This document shows, in pieces, positions 1 to 8,985 of a stretch of 51,434 nt of DNA. The notes beneath the pieces were generated by a model. The model searched no databases. It saw only the letters and a program-made list of their open reading frames with translations, and was not told where the DNA came from. Source of the DNA: Mediterranea massiliensis (GTDB lineage Bacteria > Bacteroidota > Bacteroidia > Bacteroidales > Bacteroidaceae); contig NZ_LT635833.1 of the NCBI RefSeq assembly GCF_900128475.1, positions 1 to 51,434 of the forward strand. The letters are read 5' to 3'. A program made the translations under genes and the position numbers. Position 1 is the first letter of the stretch, and every line of letters begins with the position of its first letter.

Positions 1-404
1 TAATTTTCCCATGCTTGTGGAGGCAGGAAAAAGAAGGCACACATTATAATATTTCACGCGGGCGCATCGCGCGCGCATGACAATTACAATTACAGTTTCG
101 GATAAGAAAACGGCGACTTCCCGTCCGGAAAGCAATGATTTGAAGAGGGGAAAACAACGTGCAAGAACTACAGAGAGAATGTGCACAAGAAAAAAGCAGG
201 ACACATACAAGGAAGAAAGAGAATATGCACACTCAATAACAAGGAAGAAGTTACAAACAAAATTGCTTTTCCAACAAGCCGCAACCACCTATTACAATTA
301 CAATTACAGTTGAATGAAAAAATCCGGCTTTTCTTGTTTCTGAACAAAAGAAGAATTAATTTTGCGCCCGTTTTCTAAGACCTTATACTAAATTGAAGAA
401 GAAA
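1..404. other. Intergenic region with ATTACA repeats, no supported gene
   Basis: No convincing coding sequence is visible: short open frames here lack family features and overlap each other. Two copies of an 18-bp direct repeat made of the hexamer ATTACA (80-97 and 294-311) lie 214 bp apart. The last 70 bp hold the promoter of the YitT gene. The start of the stretch could be the 3' flank of a gene outside the window. Confidence 0.5.
332..364 (+). promoter_or_regulatory. Bacteroidetes-type promoter for the YitT gene
   Basis: A -7 element TAATTTTG (357-364) fits TAnnTTTG, with a TTG-containing -33-like element about 21 bp upstream (332-335). The ATG of the YitT gene follows about 40 bp downstream. 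Confidence 0.5.
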
Positions 405-1295
405 ATGAACGCAAAACTTAAACTTCCATCCAAACAAGCGGCTATCCATGAAGCCAAAGATTACCTCATGATAGCCTTGGGCATGATTATGTACGGCATC
501 GGATGGACCGTATTCCTGCTGCCCAACGACATCACCACGGGAGGCGTCCCCGGCATTGCATCCATTGTTTATTTCGCCATCGGGCTTCCTGTACAGTACG
601 TCTATTTCTCCATCAACTTCATCCTGCTGCTCCTGGCCATCCGCATTTTGGGATGGAAGTTCAGCATCAAGACTATCTTTGCCGTATTTACCCTGACCTT
701 CTTTCTGTCGGTCATCCAACGAGTAACCCAAGGCATCACGCTGCTTCACGACCAGCCGTTCATGGCCTGCGTCATTGGCGCCTCATTCTGCGGAAGCGGC
801 ATTGGCATCGCCTTCTCGTCGAACGGCAGCACAGGTGGCACGGATATCATTGCAGCCATCATCAACAAATATCGGGACATCACGCTGGGCAAGGTTATGC
901 TGATCTGCGACCTCATCATTATTTCGTCCAGTTATTTCGTTCTGAAAGATTGGGAAAAAGTTGTATACGGATACGTTACCTTGTACATCTGCAGCTTTGT
1001 CCTCGACCAGGTGGTGAACAGTGCGCGCCAGTCGGTACAGTTCTTCATCATCAGCGACAAATACGAAGAGATAGGCAAGCACATCAACGTCTATCCGCAT
1101 CGCGGCGTGACGGTCATCAATGCCTCGGGTTTCTATACAGGCAAGGAAATCAAGATGTTGTTCATCCTGGCCAAGAAACGCGAGTCGGGCATCATCTTCC
1201 ACCTGATCAAAGAGATTGACCCGCACGCGTTCGTGTCACAAAGCGCCGTCATCGGTGTCTACGGCGAAGGCTTCGACCGCATCAAAGGGAAGTGA
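405..1295 (+). CDS. YitT family membrane protein (DUF161/DUF2179)
   Basis: A 296-residue integral membrane protein of the YitT family, whose transported substrate or role is not established. About five hydrophobic segments occupy residues 15-205, with the family signatures TGGVPGIA (about 45-52) and STGGTDIIA (about 140-148). The last 80 residues form the cytoplasmic DUF2179 domain. I chose the ATG at 405, which gives a normal N-terminus; an in-frame TTG at 393 would add only MKKK. The gene stands alone and overlaps the convergent DUF3256 gene by 14 bp at the 3' end. Family assignment is confident; function is not. Confidence 0.85.
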   Translation: MNAKLKLPSKQAAIHEAKDYLMIALGMIMYGIGWTVFLLPNDITTGGVPGIASIVYFAIGLPVQYVYFSINFILLLLAIRILGWKFSIKTIFAVFTLTFFLSVIQRVTQGITLLHDQPFMACVIGASFCGSGIGIAFSSNGSTGGTDIIAAIINKYRDITLGKVMLICDLIIISSSYFVLKDWEKVVYGYVTLYICSFVLDQVVNSARQSVQFFIISDKYEEIGKHINVYPHRGVTVINASGFYTGKEIKMLFILAKKRESGIIFHLIKEIDPHAFVSQSAVIGVYGEGFDRIKGK

Positions 1296-1935
1296 CGGGC
1301 ACGAAACGTCCTTCCCTCCACACATATTTCAGCACGGGGCGAATGAAAGGTTTCAACACTTCATTCGCCTCTTTGTCTATATAGCGGGGTGTCGTGAAGG
1401 TGAACGTCAGCGTATCGTCCTTGGCAGAGAGATCGGCCATGACCAGCGTCATGTCCACCTGGCTCAAGGCCTGCCGTACGCCATTGTCGGCCACCGAATC
1501 GGAGACAGAAAGGAAGTCCTCCAGCACAGGCTGCCGGAGGAAAGAAGAGGCAGGAAGCTCCTTCCAACCCGTAGTATAGAAACGGATGTCGCTATCGGGT
1601 ACAGGACCGTTGACGGTAGAAACCGTACACACGACACGCGTCGAGTCGTTCACGTCCAGCACCTTCATCTGCCAAAAGCTGCGGCTGGTCATCTGCATGC
1701 GGATATAGTCGGGGGTCAGTTCTGTCATTTCGGACTTCTGCCCCAAGCGGTTGGTCACTTCCGCCCGCATCTTGCTTTCCAGAAAATCGATGAAATCAGC
1801 TTTGTTGACAGCCGTCAGCAAGGGGGTCAGGCTATCGGGCATAGCCTTGAAACAGTCCTTGGCAGTCTGCCCGAACAAGGGAGCTACCCCCAAAAGGACC
1901 GCATATATAAAAGTATACAGCTTTTTCATTTCCAT
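1282..1935 (-). CDS. DUF3256 family secreted protein
   Basis: A 217-residue protein with an N-terminal signal peptide (residues 1-22, cleavage likely after FG before QT). The rest is a soluble domain that I recognise as the Bacteroidales-restricted DUF3256 family, of unknown function; no catalytic motif is apparent. The first six bases after the upstream msrC stop separate the two genes, so they are probably co-transcribed. The 3' end overlaps the convergent YitT gene by 14 bp. Envelope localisation is inferred from the signal peptide only. Confidence 0.7.
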   Translation of the reverse strand: MEMKKLYTFIYAVLLGVAPLFGQTAKDCFKAMPDSLTPLLTAVNKADFIDFLESKMRAEVTNRLGQKSEMTELTPDYIRMQMTSRSFWQMKVLDVNDSTRVVCTVSTVNGPVPDSDIRFYTTGWKELPASSFLRQPVLEDFLSVSDSVADNGVRQALSQVDMTLVMADLSAKDDTLTFTFTTPRYIDKEANEVLKPFIRPVLKYVWREGRFVPVTSL

Positions 1936-1941
1936 CAGTCT

Positions 1942-2430
1942 TTATTTGTCAGCATTGTGGCGGAGCAGACGGCACACCTCCTGCAAGAAGCGGACATCCA
2001 CCTCGTCGAACGTATTGAGTTCACTACTGTCTATATCGAGCACACCCCATACCTCGCCCGCACCGCCGGTCAACGGTACGACGATTTCCGAACGCGAAAG
2101 CGAGCTGCAGGCTATATGGCCGGGGAAAGCATCAACATCGGGCACCACCAGCGTACGGGCTTCCTGCCAGGCCGTACCACAGACGCCCCGCCCCTTGCGG
2201 ATGCGCGTACAGGCCACAGGCCCTTGAAAGGGTCCCAGCACCAGTTCCTCGCCCGACACCCGATAGAAACCTACCCAAAAGAAACCGAACGTTTCCTTCA
2301 AGGCAGCCGCCACATTGGCCAGATTGGCCACTTCATCGGTTTCACCCGACAGAAGTCCCTGAAGCTGCGGAAGCAGGGCCTCGTAGCGTTCTTCCTTCGT
2401 GCCGCCACTGATATACAAATCTTCTGCCAT
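1942..2430 (-). CDS. msrC: Free methionine-(R)-sulfoxide reductase, GAF domain
   Basis: A single GAF domain of 162 residues that reduces free methionine-R-sulfoxide to methionine in the cytoplasm, a repair function against oxidative damage. Three cysteines fall at C74, C84 and C108. Their spacing (10 and 24) matches the catalytic and resolving cysteines C84, C94 and C118 of the E. coli enzyme. The ATG at 2430 gives the usual compact N-terminus; an in-frame ATG at 2460 would add ten unlikely residues. It is followed after six bases by the DUF3256 gene. Confidence 0.88.
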   Translation of the reverse strand: MAEDLYISGGTKEERYEALLPQLQGLLSGETDEVANLANVAAALKETFGFFWVGFYRVSGEELVLGPFQGPVACTRIRKGRGVCGTAWQEARTLVVPDVDAFPGHIACSSLSRSEIVVPLTGGAGEVWGVLDIDSSELNTFDEVDVRFLQEVCRLLRHNADK

Positions 2431-2522
2431 AACATGAATTGAGTTTAAATCCGGTTGCAAATATGAGAATTAACGCCGAAAGATACAAGACCGGCCGACG
2501 TTAATTCTCCTTTATCGCCCCG

Positions 2523-3422
2523 TCAACGGCTGCCCAGATAGAGGAAGAACATGCCGATGAGCACCAGGATGAGGTCGACCGCCTTGCTCTTGAGGTTCTT
2601 CTCGTGGAAGAACAGGGCACCGAAGAGGAAGGAAACCACCACACTGCCACGACGCACCATCGAAACGATGGAAATCATGGAGTCTTCGTAGCTGAGGGCG
2701 TAGAAGTAGGCGAAATCGGCCGCACAAAGAAACAGGGAAATACCGACAATGGTCCACTTCCAATGGAAAGGAGTACTGGTCTTGCGCTGGGGGTACCACA
2801 ACAGCAGAATGATGGGACACATGATGAACACCTGATAGACATTGTACCACGACTGTACCAGCATGGGATGGAGGCGCGTCATCAGATACTTGTCGTACAG
2901 GCCACTGACGGCCCCTGTCACTGCCGCCAGTACGATGAACAGAATCCACTTGTTGTGCTGGAAGTCGATGCCTTCCTTCTTGCCCGAACGGCTCAGCATA
3001 AAGAAGGATAGCACGGCCAGCAACACGCCGGCCCACTGATACAGATTCAGCCGTTCGCCAAAGAAGAGCAAGGCTCCTACCAGCACCATGACAGGGCGGG
3101 TGGCATTAATCGGCCCCACGATGGTGAGCGGCAGGTGCTTCATGCCGAAATAACCGAAAATCCATGATGAAAGCACGATGAACGACTTGAGCAGGATGTA
3201 CTTGTGTTCCTCCCATCCCGCCACCGGCATGTCGAACATTGTCCCACGGAGTACGTCGGGAGCCCAGAAGGACAAGAGGATGAAAGGCAGAAACACCAGA
3301 CTGGAAAAAATTGTGTTCAGAAAGAGGACAGGCAGCACGGCATTGTCGCGCAACGACTCCTTCTTGAAGGCATCATAAAATCCCAGCAACGCGGCCGAGA
3401 GAAAAGCAAGCAATAACCACAT
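2523..3422 (-). CDS. EamA/DMT family transporter
   Basis: A 299-residue protein with ten predicted transmembrane segments arranged as two EamA repeats (about 1-140 and 150-295), the layout of drug/metabolite transporters. The substrate cannot be read from sequence. The conserved proline-containing segment near residue 105 (GPINATRPV) ends the first repeat. It lies between truA and msrC on the same strand with gaps of 26 and 92 bp, so it may share a transcript with truA. Confidence 0.85.
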   Translation of the reverse strand: MWLLLAFLSAALLGFYDAFKKESLRDNAVLPVLFLNTIFSSLVFLPFILLSFWAPDVLRGTMFDMPVAGWEEHKYILLKSFIVLSSWIFGYFGMKHLPLTIVGPINATRPVMVLVGALLFFGERLNLYQWAGVLLAVLSFFMLSRSGKKEGIDFQHNKWILFIVLAAVTGAVSGLYDKYLMTRLHPMLVQSWYNVYQVFIMCPIILLLWYPQRKTSTPFHWKWTIVGISLFLCAADFAYFYALSYEDSMISIVSMVRRGSVVVSFLFGALFFHEKNLKSKAVDLILVLIGMFFLYLGSR

Positions 3423-3448
3423 GGGAGAGAAATATCAAATATAAAATA

Positions 3449-4201
3449 TCAAATATCAAACAAGGAATCGGGATAGGTGACGTCTACCAGAAAAAGGGCA
3501 TTGCCCGGCACGGACGTACCCGCCCTGCAACGGTCCTTCTGCTCGATGACGCGACGGAACCCAGCCACGTCCATCTTGCCACGCCCCACCTCGAGCAGCG
3601 TACCTACCACCGCCCGCACCATGTTGCGCAAGAAGCGGTCGGCACGGATAGTGAACACCCACGTCACCTCGTCCACCTGCGTCCAGGCAGCTTCCATGAT
3701 GCGGCAGTTGTTGGTCTTCACATCCGTGTGCAGCTTGCTGAAGCTGGTAAAGTCGGTATAGTCAAACAAAGCCCGGGCGGCCTCGTTCATACGGTCAAAG
3801 TCAGGCCGCTGGAAGAGGCGGCAACGATACTGACGGTCGAAGGGACGCTTGGCCGTCGTGACGTAATACCGGTACATGCGCGACGTGGCGTCGAAACGGG
3901 CGTGTGCTTCGGGCTTCACGGCCCGCAGGCGGTAGACCGAGATATCGGGCGGCAACAGACGGTTCAGCTTGTCTGTCATGAAAGCCTCATCGAGCAGACC
4001 GTCGGCATCAAAATGGGCCACCATGAGCGACGCATGCACACCCGCATCCGTCCGCCCGGCCCCCACCACACCGACCTCACGGCGCAGCAATGTGGACAAG
4101 GCTTTCTCCAGACACTCCTGCACACTCGCCCCGTTGGGTTGTACCTGCCAGCCGTGATAGGCCGTACCGTCGTAAGCTAAATCAATGAAATATCGTTGCA
4201 T
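3449..4201 (-). CDS. truA: tRNA pseudouridine(38-40) synthase TruA
   Basis: A 250-residue pseudouridine synthase acting on positions 38-40 of the tRNA anticodon arm. The catalytic aspartate is D52 in the GRTDAGVHA motif (49-57), as in E. coli TruA (D60). The N-terminal [10 protein letters not shown] motif (10-19) and the C-terminal RFLRNMVR motif are also family hallmarks. Length is normal. It is divergent from the M15-like lipoprotein gene, with both promoters in the 94-bp gap. Confidence 0.95.
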   Translation of the reverse strand: MQRYFIDLAYDGTAYHGWQVQPNGASVQECLEKALSTLLRREVGVVGAGRTDAGVHASLMVAHFDADGLLDEAFMTDKLNRLLPPDISVYRLRAVKPEAHARFDATSRMYRYYVTTAKRPFDRQYRCRLFQRPDFDRMNEAARALFDYTDFTSFSKLHTDVKTNNCRIMEAAWTQVDEVTWVFTIRADRFLRNMVRAVVGTLLEVGRGKMDVAGFRRVIEQKDRCRAGTSVPGNALFLVDVTYPDSLFDI

Positions 4202-4220
4202 CAGATATCTTTTTAGGACG

Positions 4221-4248
4221 CAAAGGTACGGATAATTTTATATCTTTG
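4221..4248. promoter_or_regulatory. Back-to-back -7 elements for truA and the DUF5715 gene
   Basis: TACCTTTG on the minus strand (4228-4221) points to truA, and TATCTTTG on the plus strand (4241-4248) points to the lipoprotein gene. Both match TAnnTTTG. Good -33 partners are not obvious for either. Confidence 0.55.
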
Positions 4249-4295
4249 CACGCGGTTTCCCAAAAACCACAAAGTAAAACGACTTAAAACAAGTA

Positions 4296-4988
4296 ATGAA
4301 AATGAAACTGACCCAACGGGCCTCGCGCCTCCTCCCCTGCCTGCTGCTGGCAGCAGGCCTTGCCTCCGCCTTTACGGGATGTAAAAAGAAAGACATGTCG
4401 ATGAAGATGAACGAGCCACGCAACATCCACGGCGTAGCCAACTTCGGCCGGACCTTCGGCGACCTGAACCAGAAACAGCTCAACGTGGCCCAAGCCATCG
4501 GCATCACCCCCATTGCCTCGCGTGAAGATGCGGAAGAGATGACCGACCAGCTGACCTTCATCGAGTCCAACGACCGCTATGCCGTCGACTCACTCACCCA
4601 CTCCATCCCCTACCTGATACCAGGCGCCGCTGCCCTGCTGGATACCATCGGACAGAATTTCCTCGACTCGCTCGCTTCCAAGGGGCTCAACCCCAACCGT
4701 ATCATCGTCACTTCCGTCCTACGCACGGAGAAAGACGTGAAGCGCCTGCGACGCCGCAACTCCAATGCCTCCAGCAACTCCACCCATGCCTACGGCACAA
4801 CATTCGACGTCAGCTGGAAGCGCTTCCAAAAAGTGGAGGACGAGGACGGACGCCCCATGCAGGATGTCGGTGCCGACACACTGAAGCTGGTGCTCGCCGA
4901 AGTATTGCGCGACTTGAAACAGGCCGACCGCTGCTATGTGAAGTATGAAATCAAGCAGGCCTGCTTCCACATCACTTCACGGAAATAA
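4296..4988 (+). CDS. DUF5715 lipoprotein with M15-peptidase-like metal site
   Basis: A 230-residue predicted lipoprotein: residues 1-28 form a signal peptide ending in a lipobox-like AFTGC, with C29 as the lipidated residue. I recognise the Bacteroidales DUF5715 family. The motif STHAYGTTFDV (162-172) has the SxHxxGxxxD pattern of M15 D-Ala-D-Ala carboxypeptidases, giving likely zinc ligands H164 and D171, and H225 in CFHIT near the C-terminus could be the third. A peptidoglycan peptidase role in the periplasm is inferred, not shown. The gene is monocistronic between its promoter and a downstream hairpin. Confidence 0.75.
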   Translation: MKMKLTQRASRLLPCLLLAAGLASAFTGCKKKDMSMKMNEPRNIHGVANFGRTFGDLNQKQLNVAQAIGITPIASREDAEEMTDQLTFIESNDRYAVDSLTHSIPYLIPGAAALLDTIGQNFLDSLASKGLNPNRIIVTSVLRTEKDVKRLRRRNSNASSNSTHAYGTTFDVSWKRFQKVEDEDGRPMQDVGADTLKLVLAEVLRDLKQADRCYVKYEIKQACFHITSRK

Positions 4989-5013
4989 CGTTTGCAATGC
5001 AATATTCATCAGA

Positions 5014-5071
5014 CATGGATGAAGCGGATCGCGTCTCAAAGGTGAAGCAGCGCCAATCCGCTCCATCCATG
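5014..5071. terminator. Inverted repeat between convergent genes
   Basis: Arms of 16 bp (5014-5029 and 5056-5071, one mismatch) flank a 26-base loop between the convergent DUF5715 and nnr genes. There is no strong T-tract, so it is a probable rather than certain bidirectional terminator. Confidence 0.45.
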
Positions 5072-5096
5072 CCTGTATCCATTCCATGCCTTAAGT

Positions 5097-6620
5097 TCAC
5101 TCGTCCTTATCTTCCAGCAGCTTCCATGCCAGGGGCAGGCAGGTAGCAATGTCGCCCGCCGTCATTCCCGTACGCCCCTGCTTGCGGGCAGCAATGTCGC
5201 CGGCCAGGCCGTGTACATAGACACCCAGCCGGGCAGCCGTCCCTGCATCATAGCCCTGTGCCAGCAAAGCCAGCAACACGCCCGTCAGCACATCGCCGCT
5301 TCCCCCTGTCGCCATGCCGGGATTGCCTGTGGTATTGAACCAGCAATGCCCTGAAGGCGCTATGACAGCCGTATAGGCACCCTTCAGCACGATGTACACA
5401 CCCACGTTTTGTGCCAGCTCGCGCGCCTTCATCAGCCGTTCGTAGGAGTTCTGGCACTTGCCTACCAACCGCTCCAGTTCCTTGGGATGGGGCGTCAGAA
5501 TGCTGCCGGCCGGCAGATGGTTCAGTCCTGAACGGTGTTCGCCCAGCGCATAGAGGGCATCGGCATCAATGACCATCGGCGTCTGGCAGGCACGAATCTG
5601 CTCCACAACCGCCTCCACCGTCTGAGGTTCCCGTCCCAGCCCCGGACCGATGCCCACAGCCTGATAATCGTCCGTATCGGTCGGCTCGGAGAAACGTGTC
5701 TCGTTGTAGTCCAGCTCGGTCATGGCTTCGGGTACGGATGATTGTACCATAAAGTTGTTGCAGAAGGGAACATGCACGGTCAGCAACCCCACGCCCGAAC
5801 GCAGACAGCCCCGTGCCGACAGGATGGAAGCCCCCGCCATGCCCTGCGAACCGGCAATGAGCAGCGCGCGGCCGAAGTTGCCTTTGTGAGCGAAACGTCC
5901 GCGCGGACGGAGCAGGGAGGGCAGCTCGTCGTCATCGGCCAGTTCGAAATCGGTTTCCGTTTCTTCGATGGCTTCCTCGCTCAGGCCGATGTCCAGCAGA
6001 CGCCATTCACCGACATAAGTTTCGTTCTCGGCAAAAAGGAAAGCCAGCTTGGGCAGTTGCAGGCTCAGGGTCAGGTCGGCCCGTACAATATGGGCTGCTA
6101 TATTATAGGTATTGTCCTCGCCCATCAGACCCGAAGGTACGTCGATGGCCACCACATGGGCGGGCGAGGCGTTGATATACTTCACCACAGCGGCAAACCC
6201 TCCGCCCAACGGTTTATTCAGCCCGCTGCCGAAGAGGCCGTCCACCACCACGTGGTCTGCCGTCAGTGTGGGAGGGGCAAACTGGGTGGAGATTTCATGG
6301 AAAGTGATGCCTTCCACCTGCAGAAGGCGTTCACGGTTCACGGCACAGTCTTCGGAGAGTTTCCCCTGCGGGTTGAAGAGGAAGACTTCCAGCCGATAGC
6401 CCTGTTCGGCCATCAGTCGTGCCACGGCCAAAGCGTCGCCCCCATTGTTGCCGGGACCTGCAAATACAGTGAAAGGAGTGTCGGTATCGGGCCACTGCTC
6501 CATGATGGCGTCAGCCAACGCCCGTGCGGCCCGCTCCATCAGGTCGATGGAGGCAATGGGCTCGTGCTCGATGGTATAGGCATCCAGCTGACGGATGCCT
6601 GAAGTCGGAAATATTTTCAT
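5097..6620 (-). CDS. nnr: Bifunctional NAD(P)HX epimerase/dehydratase
   Basis: A 507-residue repair enzyme for hydrated NADH and NADPH. Residues 1-215 are the YjeF-N epimerase domain, with GPGNNGGDAL at 55-64 and VDGLFGSG at 126-133. Residues 225-505 are the ribokinase-like dehydratase domain, with GIGPGLGR (323-330) and the nucleotide-binding GMATGGSGDVLTG (435-447). I chose the ATG at 6620, where the epimerase domain begins; an ATG 156 bp upstream would place the strong promoter inside the gene. It is divergent from the POT transporter gene. Confidence 0.93.
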   Translation of the reverse strand: MKIFPTSGIRQLDAYTIEHEPIASIDLMERAARALADAIMEQWPDTDTPFTVFAGPGNNGGDALAVARLMAEQGYRLEVFLFNPQGKLSEDCAVNRERLLQVEGITFHEISTQFAPPTLTADHVVVDGLFGSGLNKPLGGGFAAVVKYINASPAHVVAIDVPSGLMGEDNTYNIAAHIVRADLTLSLQLPKLAFLFAENETYVGEWRLLDIGLSEEAIEETETDFELADDDELPSLLRPRGRFAHKGNFGRALLIAGSQGMAGASILSARGCLRSGVGLLTVHVPFCNNFMVQSSVPEAMTELDYNETRFSEPTDTDDYQAVGIGPGLGREPQTVEAVVEQIRACQTPMVIDADALYALGEHRSGLNHLPAGSILTPHPKELERLVGKCQNSYERLMKARELAQNVGVYIVLKGAYTAVIAPSGHCWFNTTGNPGMATGGSGDVLTGVLLALLAQGYDAGTAARLGVYVHGLAGDIAARKQGRTGMTAGDIATCLPLAWKLLEDKDE

Positions 6621-6643
6621 AATGCCTTGCTTACAGTTTTCCA

Positions 6644-6675
6644 CAAAAGTAGGCATTCCGATTCTATTTCGCAAA
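6644..6675 (-). promoter_or_regulatory. Near-consensus promoter for nnr
   Basis: On the minus strand TTTG (6675-6672) is followed after exactly 20 bases by TACTTTTG (6651-6644), an excellent match to the Bacteroidetes promoter. The nnr start codon lies 24 bp downstream. This placement supports the start at 6620. Confidence 0.75.
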
Positions 6676-6778
6676 TGAAAACACGTTTCATGCCACCTTT
6701 CTGAAAAATGTAAAAGGCAAAAAGGAATGCATTCGCCCAATAATTCGTAACTTCGCGCCGCAAAAACAAATACCACTC

Positions 6779-8317
6779 ATGAATACGACCAACAAACATC
6801 CCAAAGGCCTCTACCTGATTTTCGCCACCAGTACGGCCGAGCGCTTCAGCTATTACGGTATGCGCGCCATCTTCATTCTGTTTCTCACCCAAGCCCTGTT
6901 GCTCGACACCGAGACGGCTGCCTCCATCTACGGCAGCTACACGGGCCTCGTCTATCTGACTCCACTTATCGGCGGCTACGTGGCCGACAAGTATTGGGGT
7001 ATCCGTCGCTCCGTCTTTTGGGGAGCCGTGCTGATGGCCGTCGGACAGTTTCTGATGTTCTTCAGTGCCTCCATGCTCGATGCACAGGAATTGTCGAGGG
7101 GACTGATGTACGGCGGACTGACCTTCCTTATATTGGGCAACGGCTTCTTCAAGCCCACGGTATCGTCGCTCGTCGGGCAGCTGTACGAACCCGGTGACCG
7201 TCGGCTCGACTCGGCCTATACCATCTTCTATATGGGCGTCAACGTGGGGTCGTTCCTCGCTCCACTTGTCTGCGGCTACTTCGGCGAGACGGGCAATCCG
7301 CAGGACTTCAAATGGGGCTTCCTGATTGCCGCCATCGTCACGGTATTTACAGTCGTAATCTTCGAAACGCAGAAGAACCGCTACCTCATCGGCCCCGACG
7401 GCCAACAGCTGGGCATCGTGCCCGATGCACGCAAAGAAACAGAAAGCACCTCCGTAAAGGTCCAGACGCCCGAGGAGGCCAGGCGCAAACGCCGCAACCT
7501 GTGGATATGCTGTGCGATGGCCGTCGTCCTGGCCCTGTTCTTCTACGGATGCTTCGGCAACGACTGGATCAGCATCGGCATCTTTACGGCCTGCATCGTC
7601 TTCCCGGCCAGCATCCTGATGGACGGCTCGCTCACCAAGATTGAACGCGACCGCATCCTGGTTATCTATATCATCGCCTTCTTCGTCATCTTCTTCTGGG
7701 CGGCCTACGAGCAGGCAGGCGCTTCGCTCACGCTGTTTGCCTCGGAGCAGACCGACCGCGTCATCTTCGGCTGGGAAATGCCTGCCTCGTGGATCCAGTC
7801 GTTCAACCCCTTATTCGTCGTCATCCTGGCTGCTGTCATGCCGGGCGTATGGGGAGCGTTGGCACGCCGGCACATGGAGCCTTCTTCGCCCACCAAGCAG
7901 GCCATCGGCCTGTTGCTCCTGTCGCTGGGCTATCTGGTCATCTGCATCGGTGTGAAAGACGTGCAGCCCGGCGTCAAGGTAAGCCTCATCTGGCTGACCG
8001 GCCTGTACTTCATCCACACGATGGGCGAGATTGCCCTTTCGCCCATCGGCCTGTCCATGGTGAACAAGCTGACACCCGTCCGCTTCGCCTCGCTGATGAT
8101 GGGCATCTGGTACCTGTCCACGGCCACGGCCAACAAGTTTGCCGGCATGCTGTCGGGGCTCTATCCCGAGGCAGGAAAGGTGAAGACGCTGCTGGGTTAC
8201 CGCATCGAGACGATGTTCGACTTCTTCCTGGTGTTCGTCGTCATGTCGGCTGCCGCGTCGCTCATCCTCTTCCTGCTGTCGAAGAAATTGCAGAAGATGA
8301 TGCATGGAGTGGAATAA
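6779..8317 (+). CDS. POT/PTR2 family peptide transporter
   Basis: A 512-residue major-facilitator protein of the proton-coupled oligopeptide transporter family, with about 14 hydrophobic segments. The N-terminal signature reads TSTAERFSYYGMR (residues about 17-29). It keeps the second glutamate and arginine of the family's ExxER motif, but the first glutamate is replaced by serine. A weak promoter-like TAACTTCG lies at 6748-6755. It is divergent from nnr and followed after 39 bp by hpt. Substrate is presumably di- or tripeptides, by family. Confidence 0.88.
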   Translation: MNTTNKHPKGLYLIFATSTAERFSYYGMRAIFILFLTQALLLDTETAASIYGSYTGLVYLTPLIGGYVADKYWGIRRSVFWGAVLMAVGQFLMFFSASMLDAQELSRGLMYGGLTFLILGNGFFKPTVSSLVGQLYEPGDRRLDSAYTIFYMGVNVGSFLAPLVCGYFGETGNPQDFKWGFLIAAIVTVFTVVIFETQKNRYLIGPDGQQLGIVPDARKETESTSVKVQTPEEARRKRRNLWICCAMAVVLALFFYGCFGNDWISIGIFTACIVFPASILMDGSLTKIERDRILVIYIIAFFVIFFWAAYEQAGASLTLFASEQTDRVIFGWEMPASWIQSFNPLFVVILAAVMPGVWGALARRHMEPSSPTKQAIGLLLLSLGYLVICIGVKDVQPGVKVSLIWLTGLYFIHTMGEIALSPIGLSMVNKLTPVRFASLMMGIWYLSTATANKFAGMLSGLYPEAGKVKTLLGYRIETMFDFFLVFVVMSAAASLILFLLSKKLQKMMHGVE

Positions 8318-8323
8318 ATTCGC

Positions 8324-8331
8324 TACCTTTG
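8324..8331 (+). promoter_or_regulatory. -7 element for hpt
   Basis: TACCTTTG matches TAnnTTTG and lies 25 bp before the hpt ATG, immediately after the POT transporter stop. No clear -33 element is visible. Confidence 0.5.
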
Positions 8332-8356
8332 CAGCAATTTAATATTCACAAGTTCC

Positions 8357-8896
8357 ATGGATTGCATACAGATTAAAGACAAGAAGTTCACCGTCTCCAT
8401 CAAGGAGGAGGACATATTGAAAGAAGTGAGCCGCGTGGCCGACGAAATCAACCGTGACCTGGCCGGCAAGAACCCGCTCTTCCTGAGCGTGCTGAACGGT
8501 TCGTTCATGTTCACCGCCGACCTGATGAAACGCATCACCATCCCCTGCGAGATATCGTTCGTCAAACTGGCCTCCTACCAGGGCGTGTCGTCAACGGGGG
8601 CCGTCAAGGAAGTCATCGGCATCAACGAAGACCTGAGCGGACGCACCATAGTCATCGTGGAAGACATCGTGGATACGGGCCTCACCATGCAACGCCTGCT
8701 CGAAACGCTGGGTACCCGCGGACCGAAGGAGATACACATCGCCACCCTGCTCGTCAAGCCCGAGAAACTGAAGGTGGACCTCAACATCGAGTATGCCGCC
8801 ATGCACATCCCCAACGACTTCATCGTGGGTTACGGACTGGACTACGACGGCTTCGGACGGAACTATAAGGACATTTATACCGTTGTAAACGAATAA
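8357..8896 (+). CDS. hpt: Hypoxanthine phosphoribosyltransferase
   Basis: A 179-residue type I phosphoribosyltransferase converting hypoxanthine or guanine plus PRPP to IMP or GMP in purine salvage. The PRPP-binding loop is VEDIVDTGLT at 101-110, and the SVLNGSF motif (44-50) contributes to the pyrophosphate site. The C-terminal VGYGLDYDGFGRNY segment is typical of bacterial Hpt. It is followed by adk across an 89-bp spacer with a word-repeat hairpin, so the two may share a transcript. Confidence 0.95.
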   Translation: MDCIQIKDKKFTVSIKEEDILKEVSRVADEINRDLAGKNPLFLSVLNGSFMFTADLMKRITIPCEISFVKLASYQGVSSTGAVKEVIGINEDLSGRTIVIVEDIVDTGLTMQRLLETLGTRGPKEIHIATLLVKPEKLKVDLNIEYAAMHIPNDFIVGYGLDYDGFGRNYKDIYTVVNE

Positions 8897-8900
8897 AGCA

Positions 8901-8976
8901 GCGGTAAGCGGTGAACGGTTAGTGATGAGCCTTCATCCCTGACCGCTAATCGCTTACCACTAACCACTAACCACTA
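8901..8976. repeat. Word-repeat hairpin, family D (hpt-adk spacer)
   Basis: An imperfect inverted repeat made of the words GGTAAGCG and GGTTAGTG on the left and CGCTTACC and CACTAACC on the right; the CACTAAC word is iterated just before adk. It fills nearly the whole spacer. Such a structure could attenuate or process an hpt-adk transcript; this is inference. Confidence 0.6.
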
Positions 8977-8985
8977 AATAAAGAT

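Noticed and set aside
1216..2442. Plus-strand open frame of 408 codons
   Set aside because: Antisense to the DUF3256 and msrC genes, both with clear family features; composition is histidine- and arginine-rich as expected of a shadow frame.
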